DNA of 64,000 nt from CAIWHR01 sp963726775 (GTDB lineage Bacteria > Pseudomonadota > Gammaproteobacteria > Burkholderiales > Casimicrobiaceae). Location of the stretch: contig CAVSDL010000001.1 in the NCBI GenBank assembly GCA_963726775.1, positions 930,001-994,000 of the forward strand. Reading direction: 5' to 3'. The notes under the pieces were generated by a model. It did no database searches. It saw only the letters and a list, made by a program, of their open reading frames with translations, and was not told the origin of the DNA. Position numbers and translations under genes: made by a program. This document shows positions 48,884 to 57,849 of this stretch, in pieces (positions within the stretch are counted from its first letter, which is position 1; every line of letters starts with the position of its first letter).

Positions 48884-49483
48884 ATGCCCGCGCACGCATT
48901 CGGCAACGCCGACCGCAGCGACCCAGGCGACGAAGACCTGATGCTCGCCTACGCCGCGGGCGACGCGGCGGCGTTCGATGCGCTCTACGCCCGGCACAAG
49001 GGCGGCGTCTATCGCTACCTGCTGCGTCACTGCGCCAATGCCGGCACCGCCGACGAGCTCTTCCAGGACGTGTGGATGAACGCGATCCGCGCCCGGAGTT
49101 CGTACGCGCCGACCGCGAAATTCACGACCTGGATCTACCGGATCGCGCACAACCGGCTGATCGACCACTGGCGCGCCGCCGGTCACGTCGAACTCGTCAG
49201 CGCACACGCCGACGACGATGGTGAAGACCCGCTCGCGGCGATTCCGGGCAGGCGCGGCGACGAGCCCGAGGTCCGCGCCGGCGCGCGTGAGATCGGCGCC
49301 CGGCTCACCGCGGCGCTCGCGGCGCTGCCGCCCGCGCAGCGCGAGGCGTTCCTGCTGCAACAGGAGGGCGGGCTCGACCTGTCGGAGATCGCGACAATCA
49401 CCGGCACGGGGATCGAGACGGTGAAGAGCCGCCTGCGCTACGCGCTCGCGAAGTTGCGCGCGGCGCTGGGAGACCTGCAGTGA
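48884..49483 (+). CDS. ECF-type RNA polymerase sigma factor
   Basis: A 199-residue sigma-70 family protein. Region 2 is visible in ALYARHKGGVYRYLLRHCAN, then DELFQDVWMNAI and KFTTWIYRIAHNRLIDHWR. Region 4 follows in ALPPAQREAFLLQQEGGLDL and TGTGIETVKSRLRYALAKLR. Its stop overlaps the GTG of the next gene (GTGA), the usual coupling of an ECF sigma factor with its anti-sigma factor. Confidence 0.93.
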   Translation: MPAHAFGNADRSDPGDEDLMLAYAAGDAAAFDALYARHKGGVYRYLLRHCANAGTADELFQDVWMNAIRARSSYAPTAKFTTWIYRIAHNRLIDHWRAAGHVELVSAHADDDGEDPLAAIPGRRGDEPEVRAGAREIGARLTAALAALPPAQREAFLLQQEGGLDLSEIATITGTGIETVKSRLRYALAKLRAALGDLQ

Positions 49484-50628
49484 CCACGGGCAAACCGGAC
49501 GATTCACGCGATCCGCGCGTCGACGCAGCCTGGCGCGCAATGTCGCGCGAGGAACCCTCGCGGGCTCTCGACGACGCGATCCGCGCCGCGGCGCGGCGCG
49601 GGAGCGGCGCCGGCCCGCGGCCGGTCGACGCCGGAAGACCCGCCGTCCCTGCCGCACTGGGTTCGGAACGCTGGTGGTGGCCGCTGGCCGCCGCGGCGAC
49701 GATCGGCGCCGTCGCGATCGGCCTGCTGCAGCTCGCGACGCAGGACCATCGCGGCCAGGCCGGCGACGTAATATCGGTGGTGTCAGATATGCCCTCGACA
49801 GCGTCGCCGTCCGTGCAACCGCGGGACCCGGCGTTCGACGACACGCCAAAGCTGACCGCATCGCCTGCGCCCTTGGCGGCCGGCGCTCCGGCTTCACCAG
49901 CATCGAATGCCCAAGAGCGCACCCGTGTCGAGGCGGCCAACGCGGTTCCGCCGCGCGCCATGCGCAAGAACGCACCATCGACTGCCGGGTCCATGAACGC
50001 CGGCACGAGTCCGTCGATGCCTGCGCCGGCGCCCGCAGCCGCAACTTCCGCCGTCGAAGCCCGACAACGAGCGGGCGCTGATGCTGCTCAACCAGCGCGC
50101 GCGGCGGAGCCGTTCCCGGCGGATGCGACCCGGCGCGAGGTTGCCGGGGCATCGGTTGCCGCGCCGCCGACCGCGACGGCAGGTACCGTTGAACCCGGGC
50201 CCGCGGTGGCACCGCAACGCAGTGCAGCGCCTGTCGCAAACGTTCCTGCCAGGCGCGCCGGCGCGCGCGATGCCGCGGAAGCACAGGGCGCGACCGTCAC
50301 CGCGCCGGCCGCTGCCCATGCCGGCGCACCCGTCGCGCAATCGGGCACGCCTGCGCCGATGGCCGTGCGCAAGACGTCGGAAAGCGAAGGCGCCCGCGCG
50401 CTCGGAAAGACCGTCGCGGAGCCCTCCATCGCGAAGCAGGCCGACGACCGGGCAAAGGATCGCGCGAAGCTGCCCGCGGCCGAATGGGTCGCGCTGATAC
50501 GCAAACTGCGCGAAGAAGGAAGGACCGACGACGCGGCAAAGGAACTCGCCGCGTTTCGCGTCGCGTATCCCGATCACGCGCGCCTTCTGCCGCCGGACCT
50601 GCGCGACGGGCAGCCCGCGGAAAAATAG
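49480..50628 (+). CDS. Putative membrane anti-sigma factor with long Ala/Pro-rich region
   Basis: A 382-residue protein starting at a GTG overlapping the sigma gene. The first 40 residues (DPRVDAAWRAMSREEPSRAL) could be the sigma-binding part. One membrane helix follows near residue 68 (WWWPLAAAATIGAVAIGLLQ). A 220-residue Ala/Pro/Thr-rich disordered stretch leads to a small helical C-terminal domain (AEWVALIRKLREEGRTDDAA, KELAAFRVAYPDH). No zinc-finger motif is seen. The role is inferred from gene order. Confidence 0.72.
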   Translation: MTTGKPDDSRDPRVDAAWRAMSREEPSRALDDAIRAAARRGSGAGPRPVDAGRPAVPAALGSERWWWPLAAAATIGAVAIGLLQLATQDHRGQAGDVISVVSDMPSTASPSVQPRDPAFDDTPKLTASPAPLAAGAPASPASNAQERTRVEAANAVPPRAMRKNAPSTAGSMNAGTSPSMPAPAPAAATSAVEARQRAGADAAQPARAAEPFPADATRREVAGASVAAPPTATAGTVEPGPAVAPQRSAAPVANVPARRAGARDAAEAQGATVTAPAAAHAGAPVAQSGTPAPMAVRKTSESEGARALGKTVAEPSIAKQADDRAKDRAKLPAAEWVALIRKLREEGRTDDAAKELAAFRVAYPDHARLLPPDLRDGQPAEK

Positions 50629-50770
50629 CCGGCGCGAAACCCGCAACTCGCCACGCTGGTGTTCGCTCGGTTCACGCGGACCGGGCACGGCGGACGCGGG
50701 CCGCCGAGACTGCGTCTTCCGCATCAGCGAGCCCGCCGCGGCGAGCCGCCGGCGCGGCCTGGAAAACGCG

Positions 50771-51895
50771 TCAGAGCGATCGGATCAATTTGCGGATCGG
50801 CGCCGGCAGCGCGGCAGCGAGCGCATCCTCGCGCGTCAGCCACAGGAGACCCGGAGACTCGGCGCGGCGCGGCCACGTGCGCACCGTAACGCGCTGCGGG
50901 CGGATCGTCAGCCGGTAATGGGTGAAGCCGTGCTCGATCGGCGGCAGTTCCTCGCCAGCGGCCACGCGCGCCGCGAAGCGCGCAACGCAATGCGCGGCCA
51001 CATCCGTGTCCACGTCCGCCTCGGGCAGGCTCCACAGCCCGCCCCAGATGCCGGCCGCCGGACGCTTTTCGAGCAGCATCGCGCCGGCCCGCTCGAGCAC
51101 GAGCACGCGCACCGCGCGCTGCGGCAACGCCTTTCGCGGACGCGGCGACGGAAGCTCCGCAACACGATGCTCCTTCAGCGCGACGCAATCGCGCGCGAGC
51201 GGACACCCGGGGCAATCGGGCGCGGTCCGCGCGCAGACTGACGCGCCGAGATCCATCAGCGCCTGCGTGTACGCTTCGATGTCGCGTGCCGGCAGAAGCG
51301 ATTCGGCGACGCGCCACAGTTCGCACTCGACCTTGGGAGCGCCGGGAAAGCCCTCGATACCACGATGGCGCGCGAGCACGCGCTTGACGTTGCCGTCGAG
51401 GATCGCGGCGTGCGCTCCGAACGCGAACACCGCGATCGCCGCCGCGGTCGAGCGGCCGACGCCGGGCAGCGAGGCAAGCGTTGCCGCATCACGTGGAAAC
51501 GATCCGCCGTGTTCCGCGACGATCACCTTCGCGGCGGCGTGCAGGTGATGCGCGCGCCGATAGTAGCCGAGGCCGCTCCAGTGCTCGAGCACCCGGTCCT
51601 GCGGCGCGCCGGCGAGCGAGCGCACATCCGGGAACGCAGCGATGAAGCGCTCGAAATACGGAATGACCGTCGCGACCTGCGTCTGCTGCAGCATGATCTC
51701 GGAGAGCCAGATCCGGTACGCATCGCGCGTGCGCTGCCACGGCAGGCCGTGGCGGCCGTGCGCCGCCTGCCACGCGACGAGGCGAGCGGCGAACGACGTC
51801 GACCGGAGTGCGATGGCTGTCCAGACCCGGCGCGCGGGCGCGAGCGGGCCCGGCTCAGCGGGTCGCGAGCCGCTGCCGCGCCTTGATCGCGGCAT
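50771..51895 (-). CDS. mutY: A/G-specific adenine glycosylase MutY
   Basis: A 374-residue base-excision enzyme that removes adenine opposite 8-oxoguanine. Visible parts are the catalytic-Glu helix WLSEIMLQQTQV, the helix-hairpin-helix LPGVGRSTAAAI, the catalytic Asp in ILDGNVKRVLARH, the 4Fe-4S ligands C-x6-C-x2-C-x5-C in CARTAPDCPGCPLARDC, and a C-terminal NUDIX-like domain. The only usable start in frame is the ATG at 51895, which overlaps the 3' end of cpoB by 41 bases and adds an Arg/Pro-rich N-terminus. Confidence 0.94.
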   Translation of the reverse strand: MPRSRRGSGSRPAEPGPLAPARRVWTAIALRSTSFAARLVAWQAAHGRHGLPWQRTRDAYRIWLSEIMLQQTQVATVIPYFERFIAAFPDVRSLAGAPQDRVLEHWSGLGYYRRAHHLHAAAKVIVAEHGGSFPRDAATLASLPGVGRSTAAAIAVFAFGAHAAILDGNVKRVLARHRGIEGFPGAPKVECELWRVAESLLPARDIEAYTQALMDLGASVCARTAPDCPGCPLARDCVALKEHRVAELPSPRPRKALPQRAVRVLVLERAGAMLLEKRPAAGIWGGLWSLPEADVDTDVAAHCVARFAARVAAGEELPPIEHGFTHYRLTIRPQRVTVRTWPRRAESPGLLWLTREDALAAALPAPIRKLIRSL

Positions 51896-52745
51896 CGGAC
51901 TGCGGGTGCTTCGCGATCAGGTCTTCCAGCGTGCGGCGCGACGCGGGAGCATCCCCGAGCTCGAACTGGCACGTCGCGATGTTGAGCATCGCATCGGGAA
52001 CCTTCTGGCTGTCGGGATAGCCCGCGATCAGCTGCCGCTGCGACGCGATCGCGGCGCGGAAGTCCTTTTGCGCGAACTGCGCGTTGCCGATCCAGTATTG
52101 CGCCGACGGCGCCAGCGGACTCTTCGGGTACGTCCTGACGAACGCGCCGAAGCCGGAGACGGCCGCGCCGTAATTGCCGCCCTTGAACTGGTCCAGCGCG
52201 ACATCGTACGCACGCTGCTCGGTCGCGATGTCGGTGGCCATCGCGCCCGCGCGGGCGCCGATCGTGCCGGCGACGCCGGGCGGAGGTGCCGGCGACGGTG
52301 CGGGACTGACCGGAGGAGCGCCCGCGACCGCCGGTGCAGCCGCCGGGTCGGCCGGCGCGACGCCCGCGCCGGGTCCGCCTTCGATCTTGCGCAACCGCGA
52401 ATCGAGATCGACATACAGATCGCGCTGCCGCTTTTGCGACTGCTCGAGCTCGTAGTTCAGCACTTCGATCTGGCCGCGCAGTTTCGCGGTATCGGCCTTG
52501 AGCTGCTCGACTTCCTTGAAGAGCTCCACCAGACCCTGGCTCTTGAGCTGCGACTCGAGCGCGCCGATGCGCTCGTCGAGCTGCTTCTGGATCTGCGCTA
52601 CCCGCTGATTGGTGGCTTCGATGCGTTTGCGCGCCTCGTCGTCGTCGAAGAGCGCGGCATGCGCGGCGTGGGTTGCCGCGAAAACGAGCAGCGCAGCGCA
52701 GACGATGCGCAGTGCGAGCGCGGTGCCGGCATCGGGAAATTTCAC
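51855..52745 (-). CDS. cpoB: Cell division coordinator CpoB/YbgF
   Basis: A 296-residue periplasmic protein. After a signal peptide (cleavage after AHA) comes a coiled coil (residues about 30-115, IEATNQRVAQIQKQLDERIG), a Pro-rich linker, and C-terminal TPR repeats (YDVALDQFKGGNYGAAVSGF, then YWIGNAQFAQKDFRAAI). The GTG at 52745 has an AGGGG site five bases upstream. It acts with the Tol-Pal system, as expected downstream of pal. Confidence 0.92.
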   Translation of the reverse strand: MKFPDAGTALALRIVCAALLVFAATHAAHAALFDDDEARKRIEATNQRVAQIQKQLDERIGALESQLKSQGLVELFKEVEQLKADTAKLRGQIEVLNYELEQSQKRQRDLYVDLDSRLRKIEGGPGAGVAPADPAAAPAVAGAPPVSPAPSPAPPPGVAGTIGARAGAMATDIATEQRAYDVALDQFKGGNYGAAVSGFGAFVRTYPKSPLAPSAQYWIGNAQFAQKDFRAAIASQRQLIAGYPDSQKVPDAMLNIATCQFELGDAPASRRTLEDLIAKHPQSDAAIKARQRLATR

Positions 52746-52993
52746 GTGACCCCTCACGTTAGCAAGCCTCACGGCCGCGTCCCGGTCGCGAACCCGATGC
52801 ACGGCGCGGACGCGTCACTCCACAGCCTACGCAATGGGAGAGGGATTCGGAAGCGCGCGTTTGTCGGCCGCACTCGATCGCCCGGCGACGCGCCCTTCGG
52901 TGCGCCCTCTCTGAATGGTCGAGCACGGCGATTCGCCTGCGCGTCGGGTGCCGCCCGCGCTCGCGCAGGCGTCCTTGGCTTCGCCCCATTCTC

Positions 52994-53548
52994 TCATTCG
53001 CCAACGTAAACAATGTCGACGCGGCGGTTTTCGGCCCACGACGCCTCGTCGTGGCCTTCGCGGCGCGGCTTTTCCTTGCCGAAGCTGACCGTCTCGATCT
53101 GCACCTCGGTGGCGCCCAGGAGCTGCATCAGCTTCTTGACCGCGTCGGAACGTTTTTGACCGAGCGCGATGTTGTATTCGCGCGTGCCGCGTTCGTCGGT
53201 GTTGCCCTGGATGATGATCTTGAGCGTGCGGTTGCCCTGCAAATACTTGGCGTGCGCTTCGATCAACAGGCGGCCTTCGTCCTTGATCGCGAACTGGTCG
53301 TAATCGAAGTAGACGCTGCGCTTGGCAAGGATGCTGGTCGGGTCCTTGTGCGCGCCGAGCGGGGGCACGGCGCCGGTCGCCGTGCCGCGCACGCCGGCGG
53401 TCGTGGTGCCGCTGGTCGTGGCACCGGCCGCAGGCGCCGCCGTCGTTGCGCCTGTCGCTTCCTCCACCGGTGCCGGCGTCTGCGTGTCGGTGCTCGAGCA
53501 GCCGGCAAGTAGCGCCAGGGCCAATGCGGCGATGATCCACTTGGGCAT
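52994..53548 (-). CDS. pal: Peptidoglycan-associated lipoprotein Pal
   Basis: A 184-residue outer-membrane lipoprotein: signal MPKWIIAALALALLAGC with Cys 17, a Thr/Ala-rich linker, and an OmpA-like peptidoglycan-binding domain (SVYFDYDQFAIKDEGRLLIE, NTDERGTREYNIALGQKRSD). A GAGGAG site precedes the ATG. It lies between tolB and cpoB as in other proteobacteria. Confidence 0.95.
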   Translation of the reverse strand: MPKWIIAALALALLAGCSSTDTQTPAPVEEATGATTAAPAAGATTSGTTTAGVRGTATGAVPPLGAHKDPTSILAKRSVYFDYDQFAIKDEGRLLIEAHAKYLQGNRTLKIIIQGNTDERGTREYNIALGQKRSDAVKKLMQLLGATEVQIETVSFGKEKPRREGHDEASWAENRRVDIVYVGE

Positions 53549-53617
53549 GTGATGTCTCCTCGGTAGGTGGCGATGCATGGGTGACGGTGCGATCGGAGCG
53601 TAGGCGTCGACGCGCGG

Positions 53618-54901
53618 TCATCGCAACAGCGGGCCCCAGGCCGGCTCGCGCACGTCCGCGGCGGGCGAGACGAGCCGCTGCTTCACGCGGCCGTCGGAGG
53701 ATACCGCGGCCAATATACCACGGCCCCCCTGCTGCGCCGCGTAGATGACGAGCTTCGAATTCGGCGCGACACTGGGACTTTCGTCGAGCGGTCCCGACGT
53801 CAGGACCTGCGTCTGGCGAGTGGCGTAGTCCTGGATCGCCAGCATGAAGCGCCCGCCCTCGCGACGCACGTAGACGAAGCCTTTGCCGTCGGGCAGCGCG
53901 CGCGGCGACACGTTGTAGCTGCCGTCGAAGGTCATCCGCTCGATGGCGTTGGTCGCGAGATTGAGGCGATAGACCTGCGGCGTGCCGCCGCGGTCCGACG
54001 TGAACAGCAGCGAGAGCCCGTCGCGGGTGAAGCTTGCCTCGGTGTCGATGCCCGTCGACGACAGCAGGCGCGTGACGCCGGTGCCGTCGGCGTTGATCAG
54101 GAACAGCTGCGAGCCGCCTTCCTTCGACAACGTGATCGCGAGCCGGCGACCGTCGGGCGACCATGCCGGCGCGCTGTTGTTGCCGCGGAAGTTGGCGAGT
54201 ACCTGCCGCTGCCCCGTGGCGAGCGATTGCACGTAGACGACGGGTTTCTTGTTCTCCAGCGAGACATAGGCGAGCCGCGAGCCCTCCGGCGACCACGACG
54301 GCGAAAGCAGCGGCTCGTTCGACGCGACGATCGGCGTCGGATTGCCTCCGTCGGCGTCGGCGACGATGATCTCGAACCGCGCTCCCTGCTTGGTGATGTA
54401 GGCGATGCGCGTCGAGAACACGCCGGCATCACCGGTGAGTTTTTCGTAGACGATATCGGCGATCTTGTGCGCGGTCGCGCGAAACTGCGCCGGCGTCACG
54501 ACGTAGGTCATCGCCGCGAGCTGGACCTGCCGAACGGTGTCGATCAGCGCGAAGCGGACTTCCGCGCGGCCGTCGCCCAACGACTTCATCGAGCCGACCA
54601 CGGCCGCATCGGCGCCGCGAGCACGGAAATCCGCGGCGCGCACGTCTTCCGCGCGATACGGACGCGGCGCGATTCCGACATCGTCGACAAGACGGAACAG
54701 CCCGCTACGCGCGAGATCGGCGCCGACGATGCCCGTCACGCCCAGCGGCCAGGCGCTCTCGCTTTCGAACGGAACGACGGTGATCGGGATGGCCGTCCCG
54801 GCGCCGCCGACGATTTCGATGGTGAGCTGCGCATGCGCCGGCGCGAGCGTGAACAGCGCGAACGCGGCGAGGGAAAGGACATGACGGGCGATGCGGAGCA
54901 A
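53618..54901 (-). CDS. tolB: Tol-Pal system protein TolB
   Basis: A 427-residue periplasmic protein with a signal peptide (cleavage after AHA), an N-terminal alpha/beta domain and a C-terminal six-bladed beta-propeller with repeated WSPEGSRLAYVS-like and WSPDGRRLAI-like blades. The start is a TTG at 54901 with AGGG about six bases upstream. The usual upstream partners tolQ, tolR and tolA are absent from the window. Confidence 0.95.
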   Translation of the reverse strand: MLRIARHVLSLAAFALFTLAPAHAQLTIEIVGGAGTAIPITVVPFESESAWPLGVTGIVGADLARSGLFRLVDDVGIAPRPYRAEDVRAADFRARGADAAVVGSMKSLGDGRAEVRFALIDTVRQVQLAAMTYVVTPAQFRATAHKIADIVYEKLTGDAGVFSTRIAYITKQGARFEIIVADADGGNPTPIVASNEPLLSPSWSPEGSRLAYVSLENKKPVVYVQSLATGQRQVLANFRGNNSAPAWSPDGRRLAITLSKEGGSQLFLINADGTGVTRLLSSTGIDTEASFTRDGLSLLFTSDRGGTPQVYRLNLATNAIERMTFDGSYNVSPRALPDGKGFVYVRREGGRFMLAIQDYATRQTQVLTSGPLDESPSVAPNSKLVIYAAQQGGRGILAAVSSDGRVKQRLVSPAADVREPAWGPLLR

Positions 54902-55408
54902 ATGGACCCTCGAAACCTGGCGTGGTGAGTCAGATGTTCACTTGATAGTACGCGGCGGGCCACACGATGAAGCAACGGGTACGCCATCGGCGGCGGGACA
55001 CCGGTTGTCGCCGCGAGGAGACGCTCATTATCGCAACGTGTTGCAATTATAACGAACCCCGATGGCGTTCCGGTCTAACGCCGCCCCAAATAGCGCCGCA
55101 CCGGGACGATTTGTTCCCGGGTTGCCAAGCCAGGGGCATCCGTCGCGACGATTTCCGGACGGTCCGCGAAGCGTCGCTGTCCGATGCCGCGCGGCACGTC
55201 GCCTTCGCCCGGACCGGTGACCCCGCCAACGTGTTGCCTGATCATGCAAAGGACCCGCTTCTCAGACACTGCGATCGCCAACCGGTTCCTCGAGTCGTCG
55301 GAAATGAGCCGCCTGCGCATTGCCTCGCCGGGTATCGCAGGCGTGCCCATCGAAGTGGGGAGGCGCCCGGGCAAAGGGGCGTTGCCACGCCGCCGCCGCG
55401 ACAGACCG
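54902..55408. other. Intergenic region, no gene recognised
   Basis: A 507-bp gap between the tolB start and the rlpA stop. In many proteobacteria tolA would be here. I looked for a TolA-like Ala/Lys-rich frame or a remnant and found none. Confidence 0.45.
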
Positions 55409-56335
55409 CTACTGCGTCGCGATGGTCGATGGCAATCCGAGGGCATCGCGCAGGCGATCGGCGGTGCGCCGGGCGTCCTCACGCGTCGGATACGGGCCGA
55501 CAAACACGCGAAACAACCCGTCGACCTGGCGGACCTTCGGCTCGATTCCTGCCACGGCGAGCTGGTTCGCGAGATGGCCGACGAAATTCTGCGCGTTGCC
55601 ATTGTTCGCGAACGCGCCCAACTGTACGACAAAACCGGCCTCGGTCGAGGTCACGGGGACATTGGGGCCGATCTCGGCGGGCGGCAACCCCGAGGAGGCC
55701 GGCGCCTGGGTCGCCGCGGCGACCGGCGGGAGCGGCGCAGCGGCTACCAGCGCGGTGTCGCCCGGAATCAACGCCTCGACCTCGACCTCGCCGCTGCCCT
55801 TCTGGGCGATTCCAAGTCTGTGCGCGGCGGCGTAGGAAAGGTCGATGACGCGGTCGTGCAGGAACGGTCCGCGGTCGTTGACGCGGACGACCACGCTCCT
55901 CCCGGTCGCGACGTTGGTGACGCGCGCATAGGACGGCAGCGGCAGCGTCGGATGCGCGGCGGTCATCGCGTACATGTCGTAAGTCTCGCCGTTCGATGTC
56001 TTCTGGCCGTGGAACTTGCGGCCGTACCACGACGCGATGCCGCGCTCCTTGTAGGGGCGAAGCGAGGTCGCCGGCACGTATTCGCGGCCGAACACCGAGT
56101 ACGGCCGGTTGGCGAAGCGATTGAGCGGCTCGAGGCGGGCCTGCGCATCGGGGATCGCGTCGAGGTTCACGGGCACGCTGTCTCCGGGCCCGTCGTCCTT
56201 GTAGTAACCGGGCTTGGCCGACGCTGCCGAAGGCGGGGAAGGCACCGCCACAGCAGGCACCTTTGTCGGCGCGCCGCCGCACGCGGCAAGCGCCAGAGCA
56301 GCGGCGAAGAGCAGAATTCGAGGCAAAATCGGCAT
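55409..56335 (-). CDS. rlpA: Septal ring lytic transglycosylase/lipoprotein RlpA
   Basis: A 308-residue lipoprotein with lipobox LAACG (Cys near residue 20). The double-psi beta-barrel reads GIASWYGRKFHGQKTSNGE, VVVRVNDRGPFLHDRVIDLS. The C-terminal SPOR domain reads VVQLGAFANNGNAQNFVGHL and VFVGPYPTREDARR. RlpA cleaves denuded glycan strands at the septum in some bacteria. The ATG at 56335 (MPILPRILLF) gives a proper signal peptide. Confidence 0.94.
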   Translation of the reverse strand: MPILPRILLFAAALALAACGGAPTKVPAVAVPSPPSAASAKPGYYKDDGPGDSVPVNLDAIPDAQARLEPLNRFANRPYSVFGREYVPATSLRPYKERGIASWYGRKFHGQKTSNGETYDMYAMTAAHPTLPLPSYARVTNVATGRSVVVRVNDRGPFLHDRVIDLSYAAAHRLGIAQKGSGEVEVEALIPGDTALVAAAPLPPVAAATQAPASSGLPPAEIGPNVPVTSTEAGFVVQLGAFANNGNAQNFVGHLANQLAVAGIEPKVRQVDGLFRVFVGPYPTREDARRTADRLRDALGLPSTIATQ

Positions 56336-56466
56336 GCGTGCCTGCGGCAACCCGGGCGACAGGGTATTATCAACCGAACGCGGTCGGCACGGCAGGGTGC
56401 ACGGACTTGGGGTCGCCGCATCGGTCCGCGAGAGTCGTCCGATCGTCACTTACAAGGAGCGTACCG

Positions 56467-56616
56467 TTGGCAAAACCCAATTTCGAATACCAGAAGCGTC
56501 AGAAGGAACTCGAGAAGAAGCGCAAGAAAGAAGAAAAGCTCAAGCGCAAGCAGGAGAAGAACGCACCGCCCGCCGAGGTGCCGGCCGTGCCCGCCGACGA
56601 AAGCGGCACGACCTAA
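56467..56616 (+). CDS. Small Lys/Glu-rich protein
   Basis: A 49-residue, highly basic helical protein (KPNFEYQKRQKELEKKRKKE, then EEKLKRKQEKN). It starts at a TTG with an AAGGAG site eight bases upstream. Similar short proteins are widespread in betaproteobacteria; the function is unknown. Confidence 0.78.
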   Translation: MAKPNFEYQKRQKELEKKRKKEEKLKRKQEKNAPPAEVPAVPADESGTT

Positions 56617-56721
56617 GCTCCGCCATCCCGCAATGCCCGCAGCGCCGCGTGCCTGGCGCCGGTGCCATGCAACGAACGCGTCGCGGGCCCTATCGCGCAG
56701 CTTGATGCCGCGGGTGGCACG

Positions 56722-57723
56722 TCAGTCGTCGTTGACCCGGGCTATCCCGTCCAGCGGGCTCACGACACCGCGTCCACCGCGATTCAGCACGTGCGTATAG
56801 ATCATCGTCGTGCTGACGCTCGAATGGCCCAGCAACTCCTGCACGGTGCGGATGTCGTAGCCCGACTCCAGCAGGTGCGTCGCGAACGAATGGCGCAACG
56901 TGTGCGGCGTCGCGAGCTTGTCGATGCCGGCGTCGCGCACCGCCTGGCGCATCGCGCGCTGGAACGCCTGGTCGCCGAGATGATGCCGGCGGACGTTGCC
57001 GCTGCGCGGATCCGGGGAGATCCGATCGGCCGGAAAGACATACTGCCAACGCCACTCAAGCGCAGCCGCCGGGTACTTGCGCGCGAGCGCATGCGGGAGC
57101 CAAACCGCACCGTATCCGTTTCGGAGGTCGGCGACATGCAGCAACCGCACGTCCCCCAGATGCGCGTGCAATGCCCCGGCGATGCCGCGCGGGAGCATTG
57201 TCACCCGGTCTTTCGCTCCCTTCCCGTTGCGAACGAGAATCTCGCGCCGCGCAAAATCGACGTCGGTCACGCGCAACCGCACGCCTTCCATGATGCGCAT
57301 GCCCGTTCCGTACAGCAGCCGGCCCAGCAACGCGTGGACGCCCTTGAGCCCGCCCAGAACCCGGGTAACTTCGGCGCGAGTAAGCACGACCGGCCGGCGT
57401 TGCGGAGTCTTGGCATTCTGTACGTGGTCGAGCCACGGCAATTCGATGCCGAGGACCTCCCGGTAGAGGAACAGGAGCGCGCTCTTCGCCTGGTTCTGGG
57501 TCGACGAGGCGACCTCGCCGTCGACCGCCAGATGGGTCAGGAAGGCCTCGACCTCGGCCACACCAAGATCCGCAGGGTGCCGCTTGCCGTGGAAAACGAT
57601 GAAGCGTCTAATCCAATCGACGTAGGCCTGCTCGGTCCGGATGCTGTAATGCTTGAAACGGATCCTGTCGCGGACGCGGTCGAGCAAACCGCGGGGATGC
57701 GCGCCATGTGTCGCCGCCGCCAT
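56722..57723 (-). CDS. intI: Integron integrase (IntI-type tyrosine recombinase)
   Basis: A 333-residue tyrosine recombinase. The N-terminal SAM-like domain has HYSIRTEQAYVDWIRRFIVF. Catalytic residues are R143 (LLYGTGMRIMEG), H274 and R277 (TPHTLRHSFATHLLE), H300 (LLGHSSVSTT) and Y309 (MIYTHVLNRGG). Between boxes 1 and 2 it carries the extra segment diagnostic of IntI (about residues 196-240, including LPHALARKYPAAALEWRWQY), which XerC/XerD lack. It faces away from the cassette array that begins about 120 bp upstream, the standard integron layout. No frameshift or missing catalytic residue is seen. Confidence 0.95.
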   Translation of the reverse strand: MAAATHGAHPRGLLDRVRDRIRFKHYSIRTEQAYVDWIRRFIVFHGKRHPADLGVAEVEAFLTHLAVDGEVASSTQNQAKSALLFLYREVLGIELPWLDHVQNAKTPQRRPVVLTRAEVTRVLGGLKGVHALLGRLLYGTGMRIMEGVRLRVTDVDFARREILVRNGKGAKDRVTMLPRGIAGALHAHLGDVRLLHVADLRNGYGAVWLPHALARKYPAAALEWRWQYVFPADRISPDPRSGNVRRHHLGDQAFQRAMRQAVRDAGIDKLATPHTLRHSFATHLLESGYDIRTVQELLGHSSVSTTMIYTHVLNRGGRGVVSPLDGIARVNDD

Positions 57724-57849
57724 TTAGGTTCCACTAATTCACGCCCGAGCCTTGATTTTCGGCCCCTTCCCGACTCTTCAGAATAGGTCTTTTGGATGAT
57801 TGTCCCTTTATTTCCCGTCAGTCTTAGGTTCCCGACTTCTGGTGGGGGC
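57724..57849 (+). other. Presumed attI site and integrase/cassette promoter region
   Basis: This stretch lies between the intI start and the first cassette. The crossover core is GTGGGGGC at 57842-57849, where the cassette's own R'' box (GCCCCAAC at 58192-58199) predicts GTTGGGGC. One T is replaced by G, so the first junction may be impaired. The intI and cassette promoters should lie here or inside intI; I cannot locate them with confidence. Confidence 0.55.

Noticed and set aside
54902..55408. Degraded tolA upstream of tolB
   Set aside because: No Ala/Lys/Glu-rich coiled-coil frame or TolA C-terminal pattern is visible on the minus strand.
56722..57723. XerC/XerD chromosome-dimer recombinase
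   Set aside because: The segment around residues 196-240, including ARKYPAAALEWRWQYVFPA, is specific to integron integrases, and an attC array lies immediately next to the gene.
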